Part shown: piece after piece, positions 24,477 to 33,118 of the stretch | Position numbering within the stretch: position 1 is the first letter of the stretch | Layout: each line of letters opens with the position of its first letter | Source: an uncultured Faecalibacterium sp. | GTDB taxonomy: Bacteria > Bacillota > Clostridia > Oscillospirales > Ruminococcaceae | Length of the DNA stretch: 64,000 nt | Reading direction: 5' to 3' | Assembly: GCA_934513205.1 (NCBI GenBank) | Contig: CAKSWU010000004.1 | Coordinates: 89,764 to 153,763 of the forward strand | Made by a program: the position numbers and the translations under genes | The notes under the pieces: generated by a model | The model's database searches: none | What the model saw: only the letters and a program-made list of their open reading frames with translations | Told to the model about the DNA's origin: nothing

Positions 24477-25091
24477 ATGGCACTGCAAAACAAACTGGGG
24501 CTGACCGAAGAGATTACCCTTGCCCGCGCAGAGGAAAAGCTGAGCAAGCAGAAAGCGCTGGCGCTGTATGATACTGGTCTGCTGGATACTTTTCCGGTAG
24601 GTACCTTTGCAGGGCTTGCAAAGATCCATGCTTATCTGTTCGGGGAAATCTACGATTTTGCCGGGCAGCTGCGCACAGTGAACATCGCCAAGGGAAATTT
24701 CCGCTTTGCGCCGGTCATTTACCTGCATGCGGCGCTGGAGGGCATCGATGCCATGCCGCAGTCAACCTTTGACCAGATCATTGAAAAGTATGTGGAGATG
24801 AACGTTGCGCACCCCTTCCGGGAAGGCAATGGCCGCAGCACCCGCATCTGGCTGGACTGCATCCTGAAAAAAGAGCTGCATCAAGTGGTGGACTGGAGCC
24901 GCGTGGACAAGGAGGATTATCTTCTTGCCATGGAGCGCAGCCCCATCAGGGACTTAGAAATCAAGGCCCTGCTGCGTGCGGCGCTGACGGATCAGATCAA
25001 TGACCGCGAAGTGTATATGAAGGGCATTGATGCAAGCTACCATTATGAGGGCTATCAGGTCTTTAAAACAGAGACCCTTGCACCGGATTGA
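24477..25091 (+). CDS. Fic-domain protein (probable AMP-transferase) with C-terminal inhibitory motif
   Basis: A 204-residue protein. The core Fic motif HPFREGNGRSTRIW lies at residues 112-125, with the catalytic His112 and the nucleotide-binding GNGR intact. A beta-hairpin flap precedes it (NFRFAPVIY). Near the C-terminus SYHYEG (187-192) fits the (S/T)xxxE(G/N) inhibitory signature; its C-terminal position is that of class III Fic enzymes, which block their own ATP site. Fic enzymes transfer AMP or other groups to protein hydroxyls; class III members studied elsewhere modify topoisomerases. It lies 15 bases after ispG and 84 before polC, so it is likely co-expressed with them. No separate antitoxin gene is present. 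Confidence 0.88.
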   Translation: MALQNKLGLTEEITLARAEEKLSKQKALALYDTGLLDTFPVGTFAGLAKIHAYLFGEIYDFAGQLRTVNIAKGNFRFAPVIYLHAALEGIDAMPQSTFDQIIEKYVEMNVAHPFREGNGRSTRIWLDCILKKELHQVVDWSRVDKEDYLLAMERSPIRDLEIKALLRAALTDQINDREVYMKGIDASYHYEGYQVFKTETLAPD

Positions 25092-25175
25092 CAAGAAACT
25101 TTCCCTACTGCCACACCTGCAAAAACGGGTGCGGCAGTTTGTGCTGTAAAGAACCCATAAAAAGGAGTACCATTT

Positions 25176-28100
25176 GTGACACCACTCGTATCCCAGCTCT
25201 GGCCGCAGTTCATGGCAGACCCGGCCTTTGCATCCTGTTTTGGACAGGTCATCGTGGAACATGCCAGAATGCTGCGGCAGAGCCAGCAGGTCATTTTTAC
25301 CCTGCGCAGCGCAGCCCCGCTGGACAGGGGGCTTTGCGCCCGGCTTCTGGCATCGCTGCAGCCGGACTATGAAGGCTATGAACTGAAGATCGAAAACCTT
25401 TTTGGTTACGCCATGCTGGACGAAGCTGCCCTGCGGGATCTGATGGAGGAAATGAAGCGGGACGGCGTGCCCATCAACGGCTTTCTGGACCGGTGCTGCA
25501 TCGAGATCCTGGGGCAGAAGATCCGCATCGGGGTGTGCCACGGCACCAAGTTTCTGCAGGAGATGGGCTTTGAAAAGCTGCTGGCGGAGCGGGTCGCTTT
25601 CCACACCGGGGTAACGCCGCAGGTAACGCTGCACAGCAGCGTCAGCGAGGCCGAACAGCACCAGATGGAAGAAAAGCTGGAGCGCAAGATCGCACCGCCG
25701 GTGGTCAAGTTTGAGAAAAAGAACACTGCACCGTCCATCAAGGTGGATGGCCTCAACCTGACCGACAAGCCGGTCACCATCTTCCACGGCAAAATGTTCA
25801 CCCCCAAGAACCTGACTCCCCTCAAGGATCTGGGCGGCGAGGGCGGCAAGTGCATGATCTGGGGCGATGTGTTCTTTACCGAGGTGAAGGGCAACTACCG
25901 CAAGATCTACACCGTGTCCATTACCGACTATACCGGCTCGATCAACCTGAAGGTCCGCGCACAGGAAGGGGAGGACTGCTCCAAGTGGGAGGGCATCGGC
26001 AAGGGCAGCACGGTCATCGTGCGGGGCGACTGCTCCTACGACAAATACGAGCATGACTATATCGTCTACCCCTACGATGTGCTGATCGTGGAGCGCAAAA
26101 AGCGGGAGGATACTGCCCCGGAAAAGCGGGTGGAGCTGCATTTGCATACCAAACTTTCCAGCATGGACGGTTTCTGCGACCCCGGCGGCATCGTCAAGCT
26201 GGCGCACCGCATGGGACACCCGGCAGTGGCGATCACCGACCACGGCGTGTGCCAAGGCTACCCGGAAGCCATGCTGGCTGCCGATGACATTCACAAAAAG
26301 GACCCGGATTTCAAGCTGATCTACGGGTGCGAAGCCTATTTTGTGGACGACATGGTGCCCTGCGTTTACGGCGTGAAGGATCAGCCGCTGGACGGCGAGT
26401 TCTGCGTGTTCGACACCGAGACCACCGGTCTGGACCCCGGCGTGGAGTATCTGACCGAGATCGGTGCGGTCATCATCCGCAACGGCGAGGTGGTGGAGGA
26501 ATTCGATACCTTTGTCAAGCCCGGAAAGCCCATCACTCCCAAGATCACCGAGCTGACCGGCATCACCAACGAGATGGTGGCGGATGCCCCCAGTGAAAAG
26601 GAAGCGCTGGAAGCCTTTCTTGCCTTTGCGGGCGACCGCATTCTGGTGGGGCACAACGTCCACGCCTTTGATCTGCGCTTTCTGCGGGCGGCTGCCAAGC
26701 GCAGCGGCATCAAGCTGGAGCCGACCTATATCGACACTCTGACCATGGCGCAGGCGATGTATCCGGGCCTGCACAACTACAAGCAGGGCACCATCAATAA
26801 ACATTTGGAGCTGCCTGCCTACGAAGCACATCGTGCCAGCGAGGATTCCGCTGCGCTGGGCCGGATCTTTGGTGTGATGCTGAAAGATCTGGAAGAAAAG
26901 CAGGTGACAACGGTCAGCGAGATCAACACCGGTCTGGGCGGCAACCGTGAGGTACTGAAAAAGAAATATTACCACCTCATCATTCTGGTCAAAAACCAGA
27001 TGGGCCTGAAGAATCTGTACAAGATCGTCAGCGAGGCGCATGTCAACTATTTCTTCAAAAAACCGCGTGTGCCCCGCAGCCTTCTGAACAAATATCGGGA
27101 CGGTCTTTTGCTGACCAGCGCCTGCGAAGCGGGAGAGCTGTACCGCGCCATCGTGGACGGCACCAGCTACGAGGAGCTGAAAAAAATCGCCGCCTACTAC
27201 GATATTCTGGAGATCCAGCCCCTTGGCAACAACGCCTACATGGTGCGGGACGGCAAGGTGGACAGCGAAGAGGACATCAAAAATTTCAACCGCACCGTCA
27301 TTAAGCTGGGCGAGGACCTGCACAAGCCGGTCATCGCCACCGGCGACGTGCACTTTACCGAGCCGGAGGACGCCGCTTACCGTGCCGTGCTGCAGGCGGG
27401 CAACGGCTTTAAGGATGCGGACAACCAGCCGCCCCTGTTCTTCCGTACCACGCAGGACATGCTGGCACAGTTCTACTATCTGCCCAAGGAAAAAGCTTAT
27501 GAAGTGGTGGTGAAGAACCCCCGCAAGATCGCTGCCATGATCGACAACACGGTGCGGGCCATCCCCCGGGGCACCTACCCGCCCAGCATCGAGGGTGCAG
27601 AGCAGCAGCTGCGCGATGCTACGTGGGAACACGCCAAACGGGACTACGGCGACCCGCTGCCCGAGATCGTGGAAAAACGGCTGCAAAAAGAGTTGGATTC
27701 CATCTGCGGTCACGGCTACGCGGTGCTGTACGTCATTGCGGTCAAGCTGGTGGCCTATTCCAACGCGGGCGGCTATCAGGTAGGCAGCCGTGGCTCCGTC
27801 GGCTCCTCTGCCGTGGCGCACTTCTCCGGCATCTCGGAGGTGAACAGCCTGCCGCCCCACTATCGCTGCCCCAAATGCAAGCACAGCGAGTTTATCACCG
27901 ACGGCAGCGTGGACGATGGCTTTGACCTTCCGGACAAGAACTGCCCGGAATGCGGCACCCGAATGCTGGTGGACGGTCACGACATCCCGTTCGAGACCTT
28001 CCTCGGCTTTTACGGCGACAAGGAACCGGATATCGACCTGAACTTCTCCGGTGAGTACCAGTCCAACGTGCACCGCTACACCGAGGAACTGTTCGGCAAG

Positions 28101-29465
28101 GCCAATGTGTTCAAGGCGGGCACGGTATCCGGTATTCAGGACAAGACAGCTTACGGCTACGTCAAAAAATATCTGGACGAGCGCGGACGCACGGTGAACC
28201 ACGCCGAGGAAAACCGCCTGACGCTGGGCTGCACCGGCGTCAAGCGCACCACCGGGCAGCACCCCGGCGGCATGGTGGTTGTGCCGGACACCTACGAGAT
28301 CTACGATTTCTGTCCCATCCAGCACCCGGCGGATGACGTAGCGGGCGGTCTGCTGACCACCCACTTCGAGTTCAAGTACCTGCACGACACCCTGCTCAAG
28401 CTGGACGAGCTGGGTCACGATATGCCCACCTTTTACAAGTATTTTGAGGAATACACCGGAATCCCGGTGGACAGCATCCCCATGAACGACCCCAAGGTGT
28501 ACAGCCTGCTGACCAGCCCGGAAGCGCTGGGCGTGACCCCGGAGCAGATCGACAGCCAGACCGGAACCTTCGGCATCCCGGAGATGGGTACGAACTTCGT
28601 GCGCGGAATGCTGGTGGAGGCGCGGCCCAAGAATTTCTCGGAGCTGATCCAGATCTCCGGTCTGTCCCACGGCACGGACGTGTGGACGGGCAACGCCGAC
28701 GAGCTGATCCGCAGCGGCACCTGCACCATCGCCGAGGTCATCGGCTGCCGCGACAGCATCATGCTGTATCTGCTGCGCAAAGGGCTGGAGCCCAAGATGG
28801 CCTTTGATATCATGGAGGCCGTGCGTAAGGGCAAGGTGGCGAAAGGCGGCTTCCAGCCGGGCTGGGAGGAAGCCATGCGGGAGCACGAGGTGCCGGACTG
28901 GTACATCGAAAGCTGCCGCAAGATCAAGTATATGTTCCCCAAGGCCCATGCCGTGGCGTATCTGATGAGCGCCATCCGGCTGATGTGGTACAAGATCTAC
29001 AAGCCGCAGGCGTTCTATGCGGTGTACTTCACCGTGCGCGGCGATGACATCGACTACGAAGCTGCCATTGGCGGCGCTGCCGTAGCCCGCGCCCACATGG
29101 AAGAGGTCAAGCGCCGCCTGAAGGAAGAGAAGAACGCCAAGGACGAGGACGTTCTGGTCAGCTTGCAGCTGGTCAATGAGATGCTGAGCCGTGGGTATGA
29201 ATTTTTGCCCATCCAGCTGGGCAAGAGCCGCGGCTCCAAGTATGTGGTGGAGGACGACAAGGTGCGCCTGCCCTTCAGCTCGCTGAAAGGTCTGGGCGGA
29301 GCCGCCGCCGATGCACTGGAGCGTGTCACAATCCACGGCGAGGAGTATATCTCGGTGGAGGAACTGCAGCAGGCGTCCGGCGTCGGCAGCAGCATTTTGG
29401 ACCGTCTGCGTCAGGTTGGTGCACTGGGCGACCTGCCGGAGAGCAGTCAGGTGAGCTTTTTCTGA
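25176..29465 (+). CDS. polC: DNA polymerase III PolC-type, alpha subunit
   Basis: A 1429-residue Gram-positive replicase. In order: N-terminal domain, OB fold (about 190-310: NYRKIYTVSITDYTGSINLKV), PHP domain (VELHLHTKLSSMDG, AITDHGVCQGYP) and the inserted 3'-5' proofreading exonuclease (FCVFDTETTGLDPG, LVGHNVHAFDLRFL, YEAHRASEDSAA). The PHP domain then continues, and the C-family polymerase core carries a zinc motif (CPKCKHSEF...CPECGT) and the catalytic PDIDLNF. The start is GTG at 25176, eight bases after AAAGGAG. The length and order are normal for PolC. It ends the pyrH-polC run at a terminator. Confidence 0.98.
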   Translation: MTPLVSQLWPQFMADPAFASCFGQVIVEHARMLRQSQQVIFTLRSAAPLDRGLCARLLASLQPDYEGYELKIENLFGYAMLDEAALRDLMEEMKRDGVPINGFLDRCCIEILGQKIRIGVCHGTKFLQEMGFEKLLAERVAFHTGVTPQVTLHSSVSEAEQHQMEEKLERKIAPPVVKFEKKNTAPSIKVDGLNLTDKPVTIFHGKMFTPKNLTPLKDLGGEGGKCMIWGDVFFTEVKGNYRKIYTVSITDYTGSINLKVRAQEGEDCSKWEGIGKGSTVIVRGDCSYDKYEHDYIVYPYDVLIVERKKREDTAPEKRVELHLHTKLSSMDGFCDPGGIVKLAHRMGHPAVAITDHGVCQGYPEAMLAADDIHKKDPDFKLIYGCEAYFVDDMVPCVYGVKDQPLDGEFCVFDTETTGLDPGVEYLTEIGAVIIRNGEVVEEFDTFVKPGKPITPKITELTGITNEMVADAPSEKEALEAFLAFAGDRILVGHNVHAFDLRFLRAAAKRSGIKLEPTYIDTLTMAQAMYPGLHNYKQGTINKHLELPAYEAHRASEDSAALGRIFGVMLKDLEEKQVTTVSEINTGLGGNREVLKKKYYHLIILVKNQMGLKNLYKIVSEAHVNYFFKKPRVPRSLLNKYRDGLLLTSACEAGELYRAIVDGTSYEELKKIAAYYDILEIQPLGNNAYMVRDGKVDSEEDIKNFNRTVIKLGEDLHKPVIATGDVHFTEPEDAAYRAVLQAGNGFKDADNQPPLFFRTTQDMLAQFYYLPKEKAYEVVVKNPRKIAAMIDNTVRAIPRGTYPPSIEGAEQQLRDATWEHAKRDYGDPLPEIVEKRLQKELDSICGHGYAVLYVIAVKLVAYSNAGGYQVGSRGSVGSSAVAHFSGISEVNSLPPHYRCPKCKHSEFITDGSVDDGFDLPDKNCPECGTRMLVDGHDIPFETFLGFYGDKEPDIDLNFSGEYQSNVHRYTEELFGKANVFKAGTVSGIQDKTAYGYVKKYLDERGRTVNHAEENRLTLGCTGVKRTTGQHPGGMVVVPDTYEIYDFCPIQHPADDVAGGLLTTHFEFKYLHDTLLKLDELGHDMPTFYKYFEEYTGIPVDSIPMNDPKVYSLLTSPEALGVTPEQIDSQTGTFGIPEMGTNFVRGMLVEARPKNFSELIQISGLSHGTDVWTGNADELIRSGTCTIAEVIGCRDSIMLYLLRKGLEPKMAFDIMEAVRKGKVAKGGFQPGWEEAMREHEVPDWYIESCRKIKYMFPKAHAVAYLMSAIRLMWYKIYKPQAFYAVYFTVRGDDIDYEAAIGGAAVARAHMEEVKRRLKEEKNAKDEDVLVSLQLVNEMLSRGYEFLPIQLGKSRGSKYVVEDDKVRLPFSSLKGLGGAAADALERVTIHGEEYISVEELQQASGVGSSILDRLRQVGALGDLPESSQVSFF

Positions 29466-29477
29466 AACAGTCATAAA

Positions 29478-29522
29478 GAAAAAATCTCCGCGTTGGGTGC
29501 AATACCCAATGCGGAGATTTTT
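29478..29522. terminator. Bidirectional terminator between polC and fakA
   Basis: A stem of 11 bp (29481-29491/29511-29521) is extended by a 7-bp inner stem with A and T ends. It serves polC on plus and fakA on minus. Confidence 0.9.
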
Positions 29523-29556
29523 GTTTGCAGTGATAAAGATCAGGGCAGGGGAATTC

Positions 29557-31251
29557 TTACTCCACGCTGATCATATAATAGTACACGGGCTGACCGCCGC
29601 GGATGTGGCTGACTTCCACATGGTTGGGGCATTTTGCCTTGACGATCTCGGTAACCTTCTCGGCGTCCTCATCGCTCACATCGCAGCCGGAGATGATGGT
29701 GACAAAGCTGGAGTCCTTCTTGCACATGCTGCGTGCCAGACGGTAGGTGGCCTTGGTGATATCGGTGGAGGTGGAAACGATCTTACCATTCTCCAGCGCC
29801 ATGATCTCGCCCTTGCGGATGCGCTTGCCGTCGTACTCGCTGTCGCGGGCGGCGTAGGTGATGAGACCGGTGGACACCTTGTCGGCGGCAGCCATCATGT
29901 TGATGGTGTTGGTCTCGGCGTTCACAGAGGGGTCAAAATTCAGCATGGCGGTGATGCCCATGGGCACGGTGCGGGTGGGCAGCACAACGACCTGACGGTC
30001 GGCCAGCTTCTGCGCCTGCTCGGCAGCCATGATGATGTTCTTGTTGTTGGGCAGCACGAACACAGTCTTGGCAGGCACGCTCTGGATGGCTGCCAGAATG
30101 TCCTCGGTAGCGGGGTTCATGGTCTGACCGCCGGACACCACGGCATCCGCAGCCAGATCGGTGAACACGGCCTTCAGACCCTCACCGGCAGCTACCGCCA
30201 CAAAGCCGTAGTCACGGCTGGGGTCCACGGCAGCATAAATGAACTCGCTGGACTGAGAGGGAGCCTTCTCGGCGGAAGCCTGCTTCTCCAGACTCTTGCC
30301 CTGCTTCTGGCGGGCAAGGAACTGCTCGTGCATGTTCTCGATCTTGAAGTTGGTCAGGTAGCCGTACTTGATGGCCTCGCTCAGGATCTTGCCGGGGTCG
30401 GCGGTGTGCACATGCAGGTTGATGACATCATCATCCTCAATGCAGACCACGCTGTCACCGTTGGATTCTGCGAAGGCACGCATTTTTGCGGCGCTTGCGC
30501 CCTCGTACTTATTGATGAGGAACTGGGTGCAGTAGCCGTTTTTGATGTCCTCCACCTTCATCAGGTCGTCGGTGAACACACCCTTTCCGGCGTTTTCGGT
30601 GGACAGCTTTGCCTTGTTGGGAGCTGCTTCGCCTCCTGCGACGATGCCCTCGCCGTGGAAAACCTTGCCCATGCCCTCAAAGATGACCATAATGCCCTGA
30701 CCGCCTGCGTCCACGACGCCGGCCTTCTTCAGCACGGGCAGCAGGTTGGGGGTGTCCTCCAACGCCTTCTGGCCGGCAGACATCACCACATCCCACAAAG
30801 CGGGCACATCGGCGGCACCGCAGGCGGCGGCCTCCTCGGAAGCAACACGCGCCACGGTCAGGATGGTGCCCTCGGTGGGCTTCATCACGGCCTTGTAAGC
30901 GCCCTCAACACCCTTCTGCAGGGCAGCCACGATATCGGCAACGTCAGCCTCTTTTTTGCCCTCCAAAGCCTTGGAGAAGCCGCGGAACAGCAGGCTGGTG
31001 ATGACGCCGGAGTTGCCGCGTGCACCGCGCAGCATGGCGGAGGCAGCGGTCTTGGAGGCTTCGGCTACGGTACAGCTGTCGTCCAGTGCTTCCAGCTCGC
31101 GCACGGAAGCACCCACGGTCATGCCCATGTTGGTGCCGGTGTCGCCGTCCGGAACAGGGAAAACGTTCAGCTCGTCCACGCGGGAACGCTGATTGTTGAT
31201 ATTGTTGGCGCCGGAAATGATGGCGTCGCGCAGGATCTTACCAGAAATCAT
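29557..31251 (-). CDS. fakA: FakA-like fatty acid kinase / DAK2-domain protein
   Basis: A 564-residue protein. The N-terminal DAK2 (DhaL) domain has INNQRSRVDELNVFPVPDGDTGTNMG with the Mg-binding Asp residues, and ARGNSGVITSLL. A middle domain (GVVDAGGQGIMVIFEG; DDDVINLHVHTADPGKIL) and a C-terminal DegV-related domain (KTVFVLPNNKNIIMAAEQ) follow. FakA phosphorylates exogenous fatty acids bound to a FakB protein for phospholipid synthesis. It follows the Asp23-family gene with 62 bases between them, the usual Firmicutes pairing. No fakB is in the window. Confidence 0.93.
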   Translation of the reverse strand: MISGKILRDAIISGANNINNQRSRVDELNVFPVPDGDTGTNMGMTVGASVRELEALDDSCTVAEASKTAASAMLRGARGNSGVITSLLFRGFSKALEGKKEADVADIVAALQKGVEGAYKAVMKPTEGTILTVARVASEEAAACGAADVPALWDVVMSAGQKALEDTPNLLPVLKKAGVVDAGGQGIMVIFEGMGKVFHGEGIVAGGEAAPNKAKLSTENAGKGVFTDDLMKVEDIKNGYCTQFLINKYEGASAAKMRAFAESNGDSVVCIEDDDVINLHVHTADPGKILSEAIKYGYLTNFKIENMHEQFLARQKQGKSLEKQASAEKAPSQSSEFIYAAVDPSRDYGFVAVAAGEGLKAVFTDLAADAVVSGGQTMNPATEDILAAIQSVPAKTVFVLPNNKNIIMAAEQAQKLADRQVVVLPTRTVPMGITAMLNFDPSVNAETNTINMMAAADKVSTGLITYAARDSEYDGKRIRKGEIMALENGKIVSTSTDITKATYRLARSMCKKDSSFVTIISGCDVSDEDAEKVTEIVKAKCPNHVEVSHIRGGQPVYYYMISVE

Positions 31252-31313
31252 TCTTTTCTACTCCTTGTATCTCGCCGGAACGCAGGGCCCGGTCTTAGGC
31301 TCAACAGTCGGGA

Positions 31314-31664
31314 TCAGCCGATCACATCGTCCACCGACACCACAACGCGGGCGACCTTCAGACCGGTAGCCTGCTCCACCTCGTCCTTGACGCGGTGAGA
31401 GATGCTGCGTGCAGCGGTAGAAATGTTCAGACCGTAGCTCACGGCGATGTGAAGTTCGATCACCAGACGCCCGTCCTCCTGTGTGACACGGACACCCTTT
31501 TCGGGGTAATCGGAACCGTGCACCATGCTCTTGACGGCATCGGTCATATTGCGGGGTGCCATTGCGGCAACACCGTAACACTGCTTGGCTGCTTCACCTA
31601 CCAGGGTCGAAAAATACCCGGAAGTAAAGCTGACATTCCCCAGAGGGAAACGGGAAGTGATCAT
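31314..31664 (-). CDS. Asp23/Gls24-family envelope stress protein
   Basis: A 116-residue protein with the Asp23 core: GVAAMAPRN near the start, GVRVTQEDGRLVIELHIAVSYGLNI in the middle, and ISHRVKDEVEQATGLKVARVVVSVDDV at the end. Members sit near the membrane and are linked to cell-envelope stress or alkaline shock. It is almost always encoded before fakA, as here. The start follows a plausible GGAG element, and a minus-strand TATAAT (31766-31771) with TGTACA (31789-31794) lies upstream. Confidence 0.9.
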   Translation of the reverse strand: MITSRFPLGNVSFTSGYFSTLVGEAAKQCYGVAAMAPRNMTDAVKSMVHGSDYPEKGVRVTQEDGRLVIELHIAVSYGLNISTAARSISHRVKDEVEQATGLKVARVVVSVDDVIG

Positions 31665-32095
31665 AGTCGCTCTGCTCCTTTATGTTATTTTGGTAAAAAC
31701 ACATTCAAGGTCTGAGGCATCCGAAAAAGGCAAAAACATCGCCTTTGCAGGGATATACCCACCCTATTATACAACTTTGCGGCCCGATTGTACAGTTCAA
31801 ATTGCTGGGATATCTTTTTTTGCGCAGATTTTGTGTGCACGGCAAAATTCGAGCCCGTATGCACGGCTGCTGTGATAGCATCGGAACAGTCGGCGTCCCA
31901 TCAAACTTGAAAGTATGACAAAAGAAATCAAACAATTTGTTAAAGAATTATAAAAGGTGGGTGATAAAGCTTTATCTGTCTATGAAAAAGTGCTAAAATA
32001 GAACTAAGGAAAGGGACTGCGGCGCAGGGTCCCCCTTGTGCGGAAAGCTGCGCTGTTTTTTGCGCGCTGAGAATCACATTTTAGGAGTTGTTGAC
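31665..32095. promoter_or_regulatory. Divergent intergenic region between asp23/fakA and the CBS gene
   Basis: About 430 AT-rich bases without a credible ORF. Minus promoter: TATAAT (31766-31771) with TGTACA 17 bases upstream. Plus promoter candidate: TTTATC (31971-31976), 17 bases, TAAAAT (31994-31999). A short GGGAC/GTCCC hairpin lies in the plus leader (about 32012-32034). Confidence 0.5.
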
Positions 32096-32548
32096 ATGAA
32101 CCTTCTGTTCTTCCTTTCCCCCAAGCAGGACCTGATGTATGTTTATGACGATTTCACTCTGCGGCAGACGTTGGAGAAATGGGAAAATAACCGTTATGCG
32201 TCCATTCCGGTGCTGAACCGCCAGGGCAAGTATGTGGGGACCCTGACCGAGGGAGATATTCTCTGGGGGCTGAAGCGCTACCACGGGCTGGACCTGGAAG
32301 CCGCCGAGGACGTACCCATTTCTGCATTTCCCCATAAGCGGGACTACAAGGCCGTCACCGTGACCACCAGCATGGATGCACTGGTGGAGGCAGCGATGAA
32401 CCAGAACTTTGTGCCGGTGGTGGATGACCGGGGCATCTTCATCGGTATCGTCCGGCGGCAGGCTATCATCCGTTACTGCTACGAAAAGACCCGGACGGAG
32501 CAAAAGACCCGGGAAAAGCGGCTGCCGGAGTATGCCGCGATGCACTGA
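32096..32548 (+). CDS. CBS-pair protein (DarB/CbpB-like)
   Basis: A 150-residue protein composed almost entirely of two CBS motifs. The first (about residues 20-60) is YASIPVLNRQGKYVGTLTEGDILWGL. The second (about 95-135) is QNFVPVVDDRGIFIGIVRRQAIIRY. The basic tail (KTREKR) is hydrophilic. Stand-alone CBS proteins of this size include DarB/CbpB, which bind c-di-AMP and regulate Rel or pyruvate carboxylase, so adenine-nucleotide sensing is likely but the ligand is not shown. TAGGAG (32082-32087) sets the ATG at 32096. A terminator follows. Confidence 0.7.
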   Translation: MNLLFFLSPKQDLMYVYDDFTLRQTLEKWENNRYASIPVLNRQGKYVGTLTEGDILWGLKRYHGLDLEAAEDVPISAFPHKRDYKAVTVTTSMDALVEAAMNQNFVPVVDDRGIFIGIVRRQAIIRYCYEKTRTEQKTREKRLPEYAAMH

Positions 32549-32578
32549 AATGCTGCACTTTTAATAGGAACACGGAGA

Positions 32579-32616
32579 CCGTTTTGCGCTGGCAACAGTG
32601 CAGGACGGCTTTTTTT
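32579..32616 (+). terminator. Terminator of the CBS gene
   Basis: Interrupted stem (CCGT/ACGG outer, GCGCTG/CAGTGC inner, 32579-32608) followed by seven T residues. Confidence 0.7.
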
Positions 32617-32726
32617 GCGGCAAATGGATAGAAAGTCCGGAATATGGGACCTGTGCTGTGCGATAATGCAGTCGTGGAACAAAAACATTCGAAAAAATGG
32701 CAAAAAACAGTACAGGAGGGAACACC

Positions 32727-32843
32727 ATGAAAAATTTTGAGCTGCGTTATGTGGGAAACCATGTGGAGGTCTACAACGAAAAAGGCGTGTTCCAGTTTTC
32801 AGCGGATACGGTGCGGGAAGCGATGGAAGAACTGGCAGAGTGA
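32727..32843 (+). CDS. Small 38-residue protein, function unknown
   Basis: A short ORF of 38 codons with a strong AGGAGGG site (32714-32720), seven bases before the ATG. The product starts MKNFELRYVGNHVEVYNEKG and ends SADTVREAMEELAE, suggesting two or three beta strands followed by one acidic helix. No signal peptide or membrane segment is present. It has the look of small conserved clostridial proteins rather than noise: it has a proper ribosome site and balanced composition, and lies between two terminator-bounded genes. Function is not known. Confidence 0.6.
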   Translation: MKNFELRYVGNHVEVYNEKGVFQFSADTVREAMEELAE

Positions 32844-32965
32844 TCTTTCCGCGTTCTGCTGAATGAATTGTAAAATCCATGTAAAATAAATGAAAAAAGA
32901 CTGGGATGCTGCAGCGTGAAAGCCAAAAAATGTGTAGAAAAAGTGGTTTTCCTGTAAAATAAACC

Positions 32966-32995
32966 TTGTTGTTGCAGGGGGAAAGATGCTATAAT
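32966..32995 (+). promoter_or_regulatory. Promoter of the Na/Pi cotransporter gene
   Basis: TTGTTG (32966-32971) and consensus TATAAT (32990-32995) with an 18-base spacer. This leaves a leader of about 115 bases. Confidence 0.65.
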
Positions 32996-33118
32996 GATAC
33001 TAAGCGCGGTCATGGCGGGAAAGCAGTGTCCGCGGGATGGCTGCCGGGATGCGGGCAAAAAGGATGCATGGGCAGCTGCGTGCTTGTAAAAGGAAGATCA
33101 CAATCTAGGAGTATCGTT

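Noticed and set aside
24954..29474. 1506-codon minus-strand frame over polC
   Set aside because: Antisense shadow of PolC. Long empty frames are expected opposite GC-biased genes.
32012..32040. Hairpin in the CBS-gene leader as a riboswitch
   Set aside because: Only a short GGGAC/GTCCC stem; no conserved riboswitch core was recognised.
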